Assembly (NCBI GenBank): GCA_965205155.1
Contig: OZ242033.1
Span: forward strand, 2,604,001 to 2,668,000
Source of the DNA: Aldehydirespirator sp965205155
Lineage (GTDB): Bacteria; Actinomycetota; Acidimicrobiia; Acidimicrobiales; Aldehydirespiratoraceae
Reading direction: 5' to 3'
Length of the DNA: 64,000 nt
In this document: one piece after another, positions 45,920-56,686 of the stretch
Position numbering within the stretch: position 1 is the first letter of the stretch
Layout of the letters: each line of letters begins with the position of its first letter
The notes under the pieces: model-generated
Databases searched by the model: none
Told to the model about the DNA's origin: nothing
The model's input: only the letters and a program-made list of their open reading frames with translations
Position numbers and translations under genes: made by a program

Positions 45920-46677
45920 GCCGCGGGTACCGGTCCATCGGCGAGGTTCTCTCACTGCTCGCGGAGGAGCACCCCGACCTGACCATCTCGAAGATCCGCT
46001 TCCTGGAGAGCCAGGGGCTCATCGCTCCCCAGCGCACCCCCTCGGGTTACCGGAAGTTCTTCGAAGCCGACGTCGAGCGGCTCAATTGGGTGCTCATCCA
46101 GCAGCGCGACAACTTCCTGCCCCTCAAGGAGATCAAGCGTCGACTGGCCGAGGGCGCGGTGGCGAAGACGGCCCCCAAGCGCGCCCCGGGCGAGTCCGAG
46201 GCGGCCGCAGCGACACCGTCGCTGTTCGCAGCCCGCTCCCGAGACGAATCCGCCGGAGACGACGTCGAGGCGGTGGAAGCGGTGGACGGCTCGGTCAGCC
46301 TCACCCTGGCCCAATTGGCCCGCGCCGTCGGCGTCGACGCCGAGCACATCGCCGAACTCCAGCGGCTCGGCATCATCACGCCGGCAGCGGAGCGGTCCGG
46401 TGCCGACAGCGACGCCGGACCGGTGTTCGACCACGATGCGCTGCTGGTGGCGACGACGGCCGCCGCGCTGGCCGACCACGGCATACCGGCCCGCAATCTG
46501 AGAATGTTCAAGGTCGCGGCCGACCGCGAGGCCGGCATCTACGAGCAACTGCTGGGCGCGCTGATCGCTCGGGGCGACACGGAGCGACTGCGCGCCGAGC
46601 TCGCCGAGATCGTCGACCTGACCGAATCGCTCCGGCGGCGGCTGCTGCAGCGGGCGATGCGCCCCCATCTGGACTGA
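45916..46677 (+). CDS. MerR-family regulator (FtsR-like, Rv1828 type)
   Basis: A 253-residue MerR protein. The N-terminal winged helix (about 5-75) starts YRSIGEVLSLLAEEHPDLTISKIRFLESQGLI and continues with RTPSGYRKF and LKEIKRRL. A linker with acidic and Ala-rich sequence precedes a second helical domain (about 125-250) that includes a further HTH-like stretch LTLAQLARAVGVD. This two-domain form matches the FtsR family, which activates ftsZ in corynebacteria. Its position after the GarA-type gene supports that. Start overlaps the FHA gene stop. Confidence 0.85.
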   Translation: MSRGYRSIGEVLSLLAEEHPDLTISKIRFLESQGLIAPQRTPSGYRKFFEADVERLNWVLIQQRDNFLPLKEIKRRLAEGAVAKTAPKRAPGESEAAAATPSLFAARSRDESAGDDVEAVEAVDGSVSLTLAQLARAVGVDAEHIAELQRLGIITPAAERSGADSDAGPVFDHDALLVATTAAALADHGIPARNLRMFKVAADREAGIYEQLLGALIARGDTERLRAELAEIVDLTESLRRRLLQRAMRPHLD

Positions 46678-46682
46678 ACACG

Positions 46683-47294
46683 GTGCCGTCCGACTCCCGG
46701 GACCGGGGCGAGCCGCGCGTGCTGCTGACCGCGGCGCAGATCGACGAGATCATCGCCCGTCTGGCCGCCGCGATGTCGGCCCGCTATCCGGCCGGCGTGG
46801 TGCTCATCGGCGTACTACGTGGCAGTGTGCCGTTCCTGGCCGACCTCGTGAGGGCCATGACCGTGCCCGTGAACGTCGACTTCATGGCCATCACGCCCTA
46901 CACCCCGGACTCCGGCCGGGTCCGCCTGCTCAAGGACCTCGATCTAGACATCGCCGGCCGCGACGCGGTGATTGTCGAGGACATCGTCGACACCGGCCTC
47001 AGCACAGCCTTCCTCCGTTCGGAACTGGAGAGGCGCCGACCCCGGTCGGTGGCGGTGTGCACGCTCCTGGACCGTCGGGTCCGGCGGGTGGTCCCGGTGG
47101 AGATCGACTTCGCCGGAGCCGAGGTCTCCGACTCGTTCGTGATCGGCTTCGGGCTCGACCACGAGGGCCGCTACCGCAACCTCCGCCTCATCGCCGCGGC
47201 CGACGTCGAATTGCTGACCGCCGACCCCGACGCATACGTTGCAGCCCTCTACGGATCGACCGAGCGCCAGAGGCCGAGCTTGCGAGGCCCGTGA
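46683..47294 (+). CDS. hpt: Hypoxanthine phosphoribosyltransferase
   Basis: About 203 residues from GTG 46683. The PRPP-binding loop is VIVEDIVDTGLST (residues 97-109), with LIGVLRGSVPFLADL for the pyrophosphate loop and the flexible-loop start FMAITPYTP. It salvages hypoxanthine and guanine into IMP and GMP. The final residues (RQRPSLRGP) and the stop TGA are encoded by the intergenic repeat at 47269, so the native C-terminus was probably replaced. In mycobacteria hpt is not at this place; here it sits between the FtsR-type gene and the bifunctional nuclease. Confidence 0.9.
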   Translation: MPSDSRDRGEPRVLLTAAQIDEIIARLAAAMSARYPAGVVLIGVLRGSVPFLADLVRAMTVPVNVDFMAITPYTPDSGRVRLLKDLDLDIAGRDAVIVEDIVDTGLSTAFLRSELERRRPRSVAVCTLLDRRVRRVVPVEIDFAGAEVSDSFVIGFGLDHEGRYRNLRLIAAADVELLTADPDAYVAALYGSTERQRPSLRGP

Positions 47295-47358
47295 GCGCAG
47301 AGAACACGAGCGGGCAGCACGGCCCGAGCGGCCCGTGAGCGCAGCGAACAAGAGCGGG
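47269..47358 (+). repeat. GGCCCGAGCGGCCC dispersed repeat, tandem copy 3
   Basis: It begins AGAGGCCGAGCTTGCG inside the hpt 3' end. Two core halves follow (47285-47317 and 47320-47358), both with CGTGAGCGCAG and a GAACA-GAGCGGG end. The first core supplies the hpt stop codon. Confidence 0.87.
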
Positions 47359-47382
47359 AGACAGGAAGGGTAGTATTCGGGA

Positions 47383-47883
47383 GTGCAGCAGATGGAACTG
47401 GTCGGGGTGAGGGTGGAACTGCCGTCGAACACGCCGATCGTGCTGCTCCGGGAGATGTCCGAGTCGGCTCGGCTGCTGCCGATCTTCATCGGCGCTCCCG
47501 AGGCGACCGCTATCGCCATAGCCCTCGACGGGGTCACCACGCCCAGGCCCATGACCCACGACCTGCTCCGCAACGTGCTCGAGGAGTTGTCGGCCGACGT
47601 CGAGCGGGTGGTGGTCACCGAACTGCGTGACAAGACGTTCTTCGCGGAACTGCACCTGCTGCGTGACGGCGGCCGCGTCGTGCTGTCGAGCCGCCCTTCG
47701 GATGCCATTGCCCTCGCGGCCCGCACCGGTACGCCGATCTTCGCGGAGGAGGCGGTGATACAGGAGGCGGGCTACACCACCGACGGCGTCGCGGTGGCGG
47801 GCCAGCAGCAGGCCGAAGAGGTTGTGGAGCAGTTCAAGGAGTTCATCGACTCGGTCTCTCCCGAGGACTTCGGCAATCAATAG
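47383..47883 (+). CDS. Bifunctional nuclease-family protein (DUF151, Rv1829 type)
   Basis: A 166-residue protein. MELVGVRVELPSNTPIVLLRE, LLPIFIGAPEATAIA, FFAELHL and SSRPSDAIALAARTGTPIF are the conserved blocks of the DUF151 family, some of whose members have DNase and RNase activity. The usual C-terminal acidic helix FKEFIDSVSPEDF is present. Start GTG 47383 lies six bases after TAGTAT (47371-47376). Position between two MerR genes matches the mycobacterial order. Confidence 0.9.
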   Translation: MQQMELVGVRVELPSNTPIVLLREMSESARLLPIFIGAPEATAIAIALDGVTTPRPMTHDLLRNVLEELSADVERVVVTELRDKTFFAELHLLRDGGRVVLSSRPSDAIALAARTGTPIFAEEAVIQEAGYTTDGVAVAGQQQAEEVVEQFKEFIDSVSPEDFGNQ

Positions 47884-47940
47884 ACGGCCGCCTGGGGCCC
47901 GTGACTCAGGCTGTGAAGACAGGGCATGAAGAGCCAGTGG

Positions 47941-47983
47941 TTGACTCGCGCGCCGTGTCACCGTAGAGTTTCCACAGGTGACA
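47941..47983 (+). promoter_or_regulatory. Promoter of the second merR gene with inverted repeat around the -10 box
   Basis: TTGACT (47941-47946), a 17-base spacer and TAGAGT (47964-47969). A perfect 7-bp inverted repeat TGTCACC (47956-47962) / GGTGACA (47977-47983) straddles the -10 box with 14 bases between arms. It is a candidate site for one of the two MerR proteins. Confidence 0.65.
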
Positions 47984-48055
47984 GCGTCGTAATTCCGGTG
48001 TTGTCATTGCGTTCCTCGTCCGCGACGAGCGCCAGCGACAAGCAAGGAGCGGCTC

Positions 48056-48574
48056 ATGGACCCCACGGCCCACACCATCCACGGCTACAGCGCGAAGCTG
48101 ACGGCCGATGTTGTCGGCATCACCTACCGGCAGCTCGACTACTGGGCCCGCACCGACCTTGTGGTGCCCTCACTGGCCAAGGCCACCGGCAGCGGGAGCC
48201 GCCGCCAGTACAGCTACTCCAACCTGCTCGAGCTCAAGGTGATCAAGCGCCTGCTCGACTCGGGGATCAAGCTGGAGAAGGTCCGGTCGATCTTCGACTA
48301 CATGCGCAGCGAGCTGCAGGAGGACATCTCGCGGGCCAACCTCGTGATCGACGGATCCAACGTCGTGTGCGCTCGCAGCGACGCCGAGTTCATCGATGTG
48401 CTCCAGCGGGGACAGGGCGTGCTCAACGTGCTGCCGCTGTCGAATGTGAAGCAAGAGGTGGATGCGGCCATCATCGAGTTCAGGCCGTCCGCCGATGACA
48501 CCGACGAAGAGCCTGCGGACGAGGCGGGCGAGGGGTCCGCAGACGAGTTCCACAGGGCGATCGGCGAGTCCTGA
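48056..48574 (+). CDS. MerR-family transcriptional regulator (Rv1830 type)
   Basis: A 172-residue regulator. DNA-binding region GYSAKLTADVVGITYRQLDYWARTDLVVPS, then SRRQYSYSNLLELKVIKRLLDSGIKLEKVRSI is the MerR wing and first dimerisation helix. The C-terminal part has NLVIDGSNVVCARSDAEFIDVL and ends in an acidic tail (DDTDEEPADEAGEG). In mycobacteria the corresponding gene follows the bifunctional nuclease, as here. It probably controls itself through the inverted repeat at 47956-47983 (inference). Confidence 0.87.
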   Translation: MDPTAHTIHGYSAKLTADVVGITYRQLDYWARTDLVVPSLAKATGSGSRRQYSYSNLLELKVIKRLLDSGIKLEKVRSIFDYMRSELQEDISRANLVIDGSNVVCARSDAEFIDVLQRGQGVLNVLPLSNVKQEVDAAIIEFRPSADDTDEEPADEAGEGSADEFHRAIGES

Positions 48575-48578
48575 CCTG

Positions 48579-48899
48579 ATGACGTTCGCCCATCCCTCCG
48601 AGCAGGCCTTCGCCAGCCTGCTCGACTCCTATGGGATCCGTTGGGAGTACGAGCCGCGCATGTTCGTGCTCGATCGTGACTCCGACGGAAACACGGCGTG
48701 CGGGTTCACACCCGACTTCTACCTGCCCGACTTCGACACGTACGTGGAGCTGACCACGCTGCGGCAACGGCTGGTGAACCGCAAGAAGCAGAAGTTGCGG
48801 CTCCTGGCAGAGAACTATCCGGACGTGAGGGTGAAGCTCCTGAACCGTCGAGACATGGAGTGGATCGGCCGCAAGTACGGCCTGCCTGTTGCCGCCTGA
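48579..48899 (+). CDS. Small PD-(D/E)XK nuclease-like hypothetical protein
   Basis: About 106 residues from ATG 48579. The order HPSEQAFASLLDSYGIRWEYEPRMF, then FTPDFYLPDFDTYVELT and KKQKLRLLAENYPDVRV resembles the core of PD-(D/E)XK nucleases: an N-terminal Glu, PDF, and E-L-T where E-x-K is usual. The missing lysine may be replaced by K in NRKKQK. It lies four bases after the merR stop. The final TGA is the edge of the tandem repeat. The function is not known; this group is often annotated as hypothetical in actinobacteria. Confidence 0.65.
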   Translation: MTFAHPSEQAFASLLDSYGIRWEYEPRMFVLDRDSDGNTACGFTPDFYLPDFDTYVELTTLRQRLVNRKKQKLRLLAENYPDVRVKLLNRRDMEWIGRKYGLPVAA

Positions 48900-49022
48900 G
48901 GCCGAGCTTGCGAGGCCCCGGGCCTGAGCGGCCCGTGAGCGCAGCGAACACGAGCGGGCAGCACGGCCCGAGCGGCCCGTGAGCACAGCGAACAGGAGCG
49001 GACATGACTGAGGCCGAGCTTG
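48896..49022 (+). repeat. GGCCCGAGCGGCCC dispersed repeat, tandem copy 4, bounded by 15-bp direct repeats
   Basis: Identical CTGAGGCCGAGCTTG sequences lie at 48896-48910 and 49008-49022. Between them are two core halves (48921-48960 and 48964-49004). The right-hand direct repeat contains GAGG followed after six bases by the TTG that starts gcvT. Confidence 0.87.
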
Positions 49023-50099
49023 ATAGCTGAGGAGTTGAGACAGTCGCCTCTGCGCGAGGTGCATGAGCAGGCCGGCGCCAAGCTGGTGCCCTTCGGCGGC
49101 TGGAACATGCCCCTGCAGTACTCCACCGGCACGGTGGCCGAGCACATGGCATGCCGCACCTCTGCCGCCATGTTCGACGTGTCGCACCTGGGGACAGTGC
49201 GGGCGCAGGGCGCCGCCGCGCACCGCAGCCTGCAATGGGCGCTGACCAACGATCTGGACCGCGTCGGAGTCGGATCGGCCCAGTACACCCACCTGCTGGA
49301 TGCCTCCGACGCCTCCGTGCTCGACGACATCATCGTGTGGTGGGTCGGCCCCGACCGGTTCGACGTGATGCCGAACGCCTCCAACACCGACCGGGTCGTC
49401 GGGGCCCTGAGGGAGGGGTCGGCCGACCTGGACATTGCGGACGTCACCGCCGACCGGGCGGTGATCGCCGTCCAGGGTCCCGAGGCCCGAGCCCGCCTCG
49501 CGGCCGCCGGCGGGGAGGAGGTCGCCTCGATCGGGCGGTTCAAGGTCGCATCCGCCCGTTTCGGCGAGATCCCGGTCACGGTGGCCGGCACCGGCTACAC
49601 CGGAGAGGACGGCGTTGAGATGGCGGTCGGGGTCGACGACGCCCCGGCGGTGTGGCAGCGACTGGTCGACGCGGGCGTCTCGCCGGCGGGTCTGGGGGCC
49701 CGCGACACCCTGCGCCTGGAAGCCGGGCTGCCGTTGCACGGCCACGAGCTGGGACCGGGCATCACGCCGCTTCAGGCCGGACTGGGCTGGGTCGTGCGCT
49801 GGGACAAGGGCGACTTCAGGGGCCGGGCCGCGCTGGAGGCGGAGCGCGAGGCCGGGCCGTGGCGGCGGCTCCGGGGCCTGCTGGCCGCCAAGGGCCGCCC
49901 GCCCCGCGACGGCTGCGCCGTCCGGCGGGGCGACGAGGAGGTCGGAGTGGTCACCAGCGGCAACTTCTCGCCGGTACTGGGACAGGGCATCGCGCTGGCG
50001 TTCCTCGCGCCCGACATCGGTGTCGGCGACGATGTGGTCATCGACGTGCGGGGCCGCGACCTTCCCGCCACGGTGGTCAGACCTCCTTTCCACCAATAG
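49020..50099 (+). CDS. gcvT: Glycine cleavage system T protein (aminomethyltransferase)
   Basis: A 359-residue protein. PLREVHEQAGAKLVPFGGWNMPLQY, FDVSHLGTVRAQG, AVQGPEAR, GTGYTGEDGVE, RDTLRLEAGLPLHGHELG and TSGNFSPVLGQGIALAFL are GcvT family blocks. It transfers methylene from the H protein to tetrahydrofolate with release of ammonia. The start is probably TTG 49020 (GAGG six bases upstream, both inside the repeat end); TTG 49035 is an alternative. An in-frame TGA at 49005 bars any longer version. Confidence 0.93.
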   Translation: MIAEELRQSPLREVHEQAGAKLVPFGGWNMPLQYSTGTVAEHMACRTSAAMFDVSHLGTVRAQGAAAHRSLQWALTNDLDRVGVGSAQYTHLLDASDASVLDDIIVWWVGPDRFDVMPNASNTDRVVGALREGSADLDIADVTADRAVIAVQGPEARARLAAAGGEEVASIGRFKVASARFGEIPVTVAGTGYTGEDGVEMAVGVDDAPAVWQRLVDAGVSPAGLGARDTLRLEAGLPLHGHELGPGITPLQAGLGWVVRWDKGDFRGRAALEAEREAGPWRRLRGLLAAKGRPPRDGCAVRRGDEEVGVVTSGNFSPVLGQGIALAFLAPDIGVGDDVVIDVRGRDLPATVVRPPFHQ

Positions 50100-50147
50100 C
50101 GGATCCTCACCAGACACGGCCCTTCAAGCCACAGGCGCAGCCCGGTA

Positions 50148-50235
50148 GGTCGGTGGGTGGCGGCGAGTCAAACGACCGACGAGTAGGGCGAAGCCCGTGT
50201 CGGTCGTTTCGGCTCGACGACAGGACCCGCCGACC
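50148..50235 (+). repeat. 88-bp palindromic element, copy 2
   Basis: Terminal inverted repeats GGTCGGTGGGT (50148-50158) and ACCCGCCGACC (50225-50235). Central hairpin GGGCGAAGCCC (50186-50196), flanked by the perfect arms AACGACCGAC and GTCGGTCGTT. It lies between the convergent gcvT and aroC genes. Confidence 0.87.
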
Positions 50236-50254
50236 GGTCTGGCAATACTGCCCC

Positions 50255-51361
50255 TCAGGGACGGTCTGGCAGCGGCGGCAGCACGTCTACTGCTTGCTGG
50301 CGGAGCCAGTGGTCGGCTAGCACCAGCAGGGCCATGGACTCGACCATGGGTACGGCGCGGGGCAGCACGCACGGATCGTGGCGGCCCCGGGCCGCAAGGG
50401 TGGCGGCCTCGCCGTCGCGGGTGACGGTCTGCTGCTCCGAGGCAATGGTGGAGGTGGGCTTGAACGCCACCCTCACCACGATGTCCTCGCCGTTGGAGAT
50501 GCCGCCCTGCACGCCGCCGGAGCGGTTGGAGGCGGTGTGTATGCCGTCGCCGGTGTCGGGGGTGAACGGGTCGTTGTGGGCCAGGCCGCTGAGCCGGGTG
50601 CCGCTGAAGCCGCTGCCGATCTCGAAGCCTTTGGCCGCGGGCAGTGACAGCATCGCACCGGCGAGGGCCGCTTCGAGCTTGTCGAACACCGGCTCGCCCA
50701 GTCCGGCAGGCACGCCCCGGCAGACGCACTCGACGACGCCTCCCAGGGAGTCGCCGTCGCGCCGGGCGGCCTCTATGGCTTCGACCATCAGGTCGGCCGC
50801 AGCCGGATCGGGGCAGCGGGTGGGCCCGGCCTCCACATCGGCGCGGGTGACCGCGGTCGGATCGGCGGCCGCCTCGATGTCGTGCACCGACTGCACCCAC
50901 CCCAGCACCTCGATGCCGGCCGCGGTGTCCAGCAGCTTGCGGGCGATAGCAGCGGCGGCGACCCGGCCCACGGTCTCGCGGGCCGAGGCCCTACCCCCGC
51001 CGGTCCAATCCCGGAAGCCGTACTTGGCGTCGTAGGTGAAGTCGGCGTGGGAGGGCCGGTACACGTCGCGCAGATGCTCGTAGGCCTCGGGCCGGGCGTC
51101 CTTGTTGCGCACCAGGATCGCAATCGGGGTTCCGGTGGTGTAGCCGCCGAAAGTGCCCGACAGGACCTCGGCCGTGTCGGACTCGGCGCGCTGGGTGACC
51201 AGCCGGCTCTGGCCCGGTCGGCGCCGGTCGAGATCGGCCTGGATGTCGGCGGGGTCGAGAGCCAGCCTGGGCGGGCAGCCGTCGACCACCACGCCGACGC
51301 CGCCGCCGTGCGACTCGCCGAAAGTAGTGACCCGGAACAAGGTCCCGAACGTGCTGGCCAT
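50255..51361 (-). CDS. aroC: Chorismate synthase
   Basis: About 368 residues from ATG 51361. Family signatures are GESHGGGVGVVVDGCPP, RRRPGQS, RPSHADFTYDAKYG, GGGRASARETVGRVAAAA and the C-terminal TVTRDGEAATLAARGRHDPCVLPRAVPMVE. The enzyme makes chorismate from EPSP using reduced FMN, the last step of the shared aromatic pathway. The frame stays open upstream through the 88-bp element, but that part is not protein-like. It is bracketed by two opposed 88-bp elements. No other shikimate genes are in the window. Confidence 0.96.
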   Translation of the reverse strand: MASTFGTLFRVTTFGESHGGGVGVVVDGCPPRLALDPADIQADLDRRRPGQSRLVTQRAESDTAEVLSGTFGGYTTGTPIAILVRNKDARPEAYEHLRDVYRPSHADFTYDAKYGFRDWTGGGRASARETVGRVAAAAIARKLLDTAAGIEVLGWVQSVHDIEAAADPTAVTRADVEAGPTRCPDPAAADLMVEAIEAARRDGDSLGGVVECVCRGVPAGLGEPVFDKLEAALAGAMLSLPAAKGFEIGSGFSGTRLSGLAHNDPFTPDTGDGIHTASNRSGGVQGGISNGEDIVVRVAFKPTSTIASEQQTVTRDGEAATLAARGRHDPCVLPRAVPMVESMALLVLADHWLRQQAVDVLPPLPDRP

Positions 51362-51404
51362 GGCGTCCAGCATACGGACCGCCCTATGGGGACCGTGTGT
51401 CCCC

Positions 51405-51492
51405 GGCCGGCGGGTCCTGTCGTCGAGGCCGTCCGACCGACGGGGCTTCGCCCCATTGTCGGTCGCCCGTTCCTCGCCGCCACCCACCGGCC
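51405..51492 (-). repeat. 88-bp palindromic element, copy 3
   Basis: On the plus strand GGCCGGCGGGT (51405-51415) and ACCCACCGGCC (51482-51492) form the terminal repeats, with central GGGGCTTCGCCCC (51442-51454). It is inverted relative to copies 1 and 2. It fills most of the 202-bp spacer between aroC and the mycothione reductase gene; the aroC promoter must lie in or beside it. Confidence 0.87.
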
Positions 51493-51563
51493 TCGCCTTC
51501 GCGCCTCGGCGGTCCGTAGGCCTGCCGCTGTGGGCCAGGCCGCGGCACCGCTGAAGGGGTGAT

Positions 51564-52925
51564 CTAGAGCTCCAGGAGGGCTTGCTCGACCACCTCGGGC
51601 AGGGCGGGGTGGATGTAGTACTGGTGGCGGGCCATCTGGTCGACGGTGAGGGCGAAGTGCATGCCCTGGATGAGCTGCTGGATCAACGTGGACGCCTGGG
51701 GGCCGATGATGTGGGCGCCCAGCAGACGGCGGGTCTCGGAGTGGGCGATCACCTTCACCGCGCTCTCGGTGTCCTCCATGGCCCAGCCGTAGGCGGCCGA
51801 GCTGAAGGGCTGCACATGGCTGCGATAGGGGAGTGAGCGCTCCCGGCATTCCCTCTCGGTCAGGCCGACGCTGGCCACCTGGGGGTGGCCGAACACGGCG
51901 TGGGGGATGAACCGGTGGTCGACGTGGGCCGGGTCATCGGGATGGGAGAGGTTGTGGCGCACCACCCGGGCCTCGTGGTTGGCGACATGCTTGAGCTGCA
52001 CCGGGTTGGTCACGTCGCCCAGCGCCCACACGCCCTCCGCGGTGGTCCGGAGCTGATCGTCGGTGACGACGTAGCCGGACCGGTCGATGCCGATCCCTCC
52101 GGCGGCCACGTCCAGCCGGTCGCCGTTGGGTATCCGTCCGGTGGCCACCAGCAGCTCGTCGCCTCTCAGCTCGCGCCGACCGCCGGCTTTGTCCTCTGTG
52201 TCCAGCACCACTTCGGCCCCGTCGCGGCGGGCGGCCAGCACCCGGGTGTTGAAGCGGGCGTCGAAGCGGCCGCTGTAGGCGGCATTGAATCGCTCGCGGA
52301 TCTCTTCGTCCTCCCGGCGCAGGAAGGTGTCGCCCCTCAGCACGAACGTGACGTGTGAGCCGAAGGCGCCCATGACCGAGCCCAGCTCGGCCGCGATGTA
52401 GCCCCCGCCGAGGACCAGCAGCCGCTCGGGGAGGGCATCGAGGCGCATGATCGTGTCGGAGGTGTGGTAGCCGCAGCTCTCCAGGCCCTCAATGGCGGGA
52501 ACGGCGGGGCGGGCCCCGGCCGCGACCACGACCTTGTCGGCGGTGATGGTCTCGTCTCCCACCGCCACCGTGCGCGGCCCACAGAAACGGGCGGTGCCGG
52601 TGTACACGGTCACGTTGGGCAGCCCCATCCGGTAGTCGAGTCCGCCCTCCGCGATGGGGTCGATCCGGCCGAAGATCCGGTCGCGCACCGCGGGCCAGTC
52701 GACGCCGTCGAAGCTGGTATGGACGCCCAGGCGCTCGGAGTCGGCGGCCGACTCGGCCACCTCCGCGGCGTACACGAACATCTTGGACGGGATGCAACCG
52801 ACGTTGAGGCAGGTGCCGCCGAACAGGCCGTGCTCGACGATGGCAATGTCCCAGTCGTCGTGCTCGGGCCCTATGACCGAGTTGCCCGAGCCCGCGCCGA
52901 TGATCAGCAGGTCGAAGTGGCGCAT
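51564..52925 (-). CDS. mtr: Mycothione reductase
   Basis: About 453 residues from ATG 52925. FAD motif LIIGAGSGNSV, the redox-active pair C39/C44 in GGTCLNVGCIPSKMFVYAAEVA, NAD(P) motif VLGGGYIAAELGS, and the C-terminal HPALPEVVEQALL with the catalytic His/Glu. The GSGNSV start and KMFVYAAEVA are typical of mycothione reductase rather than lipoamide or glutathione reductase. It reduces mycothiol disulfide in the cytoplasm, which marks the host as a mycothiol-making actinobacterium. Confidence 0.9.
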   Translation of the reverse strand: MRHFDLLIIGAGSGNSVIGPEHDDWDIAIVEHGLFGGTCLNVGCIPSKMFVYAAEVAESAADSERLGVHTSFDGVDWPAVRDRIFGRIDPIAEGGLDYRMGLPNVTVYTGTARFCGPRTVAVGDETITADKVVVAAGARPAVPAIEGLESCGYHTSDTIMRLDALPERLLVLGGGYIAAELGSVMGAFGSHVTFVLRGDTFLRREDEEIRERFNAAYSGRFDARFNTRVLAARRDGAEVVLDTEDKAGGRRELRGDELLVATGRIPNGDRLDVAAGGIGIDRSGYVVTDDQLRTTAEGVWALGDVTNPVQLKHVANHEARVVRHNLSHPDDPAHVDHRFIPHAVFGHPQVASVGLTERECRERSLPYRSHVQPFSSAAYGWAMEDTESAVKVIAHSETRRLLGAHIIGPQASTLIQQLIQGMHFALTVDQMARHQYYIHPALPEVVEQALLEL

Positions 52926-52952
52926 CGAGCGCGGCACCCTACCGGCCGGGGG

Positions 52953-53742
52953 TCAGGTGCCGGTGAAGTTGGGGGGCCGCTTCTCGGCGAAGGCCCTAGG
53001 GCCCTCCTTGGCGTCGTTGGAGCGGAACACCGCCTGGCCGTAGTCCCGTTCGTGGCGCAGGGCGTCGTCGAGCTCCATGCCGTCGCACTCGTGCAGGGTG
53101 CGGGTGATGGCTGCGGAGGCCAGGGGGCCGTTGGCCGCCACCACCCCGGCGATCTCGAGAGCCTTCTCCAGGGCCTGGCCGTCGGGGACCACATGGCCGA
53201 TCAGGCCGATCTCGAGGGCCTCGGCCGCGCTGATGTGCTTGCCGGTGAGCAGGATCTCCGCCGCGTGGGTGTAGGGGATCTGGCGGGGCAGGCGCACCGC
53301 CGAGCCGCCCATCGGGTACAGCGACCAGCGGACCTCGCTCACCCCGAAGCGGGCCGACTCGCCGGCCACCCTGATCTCCATCGCCTGGAGGATCTCGGTG
53401 CCGCCCGCGATGGCCACCCCCTCAACCGCGGCCACGATGGGCTTGGTCGGCCGGTAGTGGCGGAACAGGGCCTTGTACACGATGTCGGGGTCCTCCGCCA
53501 TGCGGGCCCGGGTGTCGAGCGGGTCGCTGGCGTCGGCGTCTCCGGCCATGGCCCTCAGGTCCGCGCCCGAGCAGAAGTTGCCTCCCGCCCCGGTCACCAC
53601 GATGCAGCGCACCTCGGGGTCGTTGGAGGCCTCCTCGTAGGCGTCGTACATGCGGATGAGCATCGGGCCGGTGATGGCGTTCATGCGGGCCGGCCGGTTC
53701 ATCGTGATGATCATCACGTGGCCGTCGCGTTCGACCAGGGCG

Positions 53743-53750
<8 letters not shown>
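52953..53750 (-). CDS. Enoyl-CoA hydratase/isomerase family protein
   Basis: About 265 residues from ATG 53750, overlapping the gcvP stop by eight bases. Oxyanion-hole strands are NFCSGADLRAMAG and GVAIAGGTEILQAMEIRVAGESARFGVSEVRWSLYPMGG. The second catalytic glutamate position near EVRWSL reads as in non-hydratase crotonases, so isomerase or hydrolase activity is possible. PVRLPRQIPYTHAAEILLTGKHISAAEALEIGLI is a common crotonase block. It is read together with gcvP by overlap only; no metabolic link is evident. Confidence 0.86.
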
Positions 53751-56634
<2,884 letters not shown>

Positions 56635-56686
56635 CGATACGGAAATCTACCCCGAGGGCTCGGCCAGCCCCTATCGCGCTCGGCCC

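Noticed and set aside
51362..51487. N-terminal extension of chorismate synthase
   Set aside because: It is translated 88-bp repeat sequence; family proteins start at MASTFGTLF.
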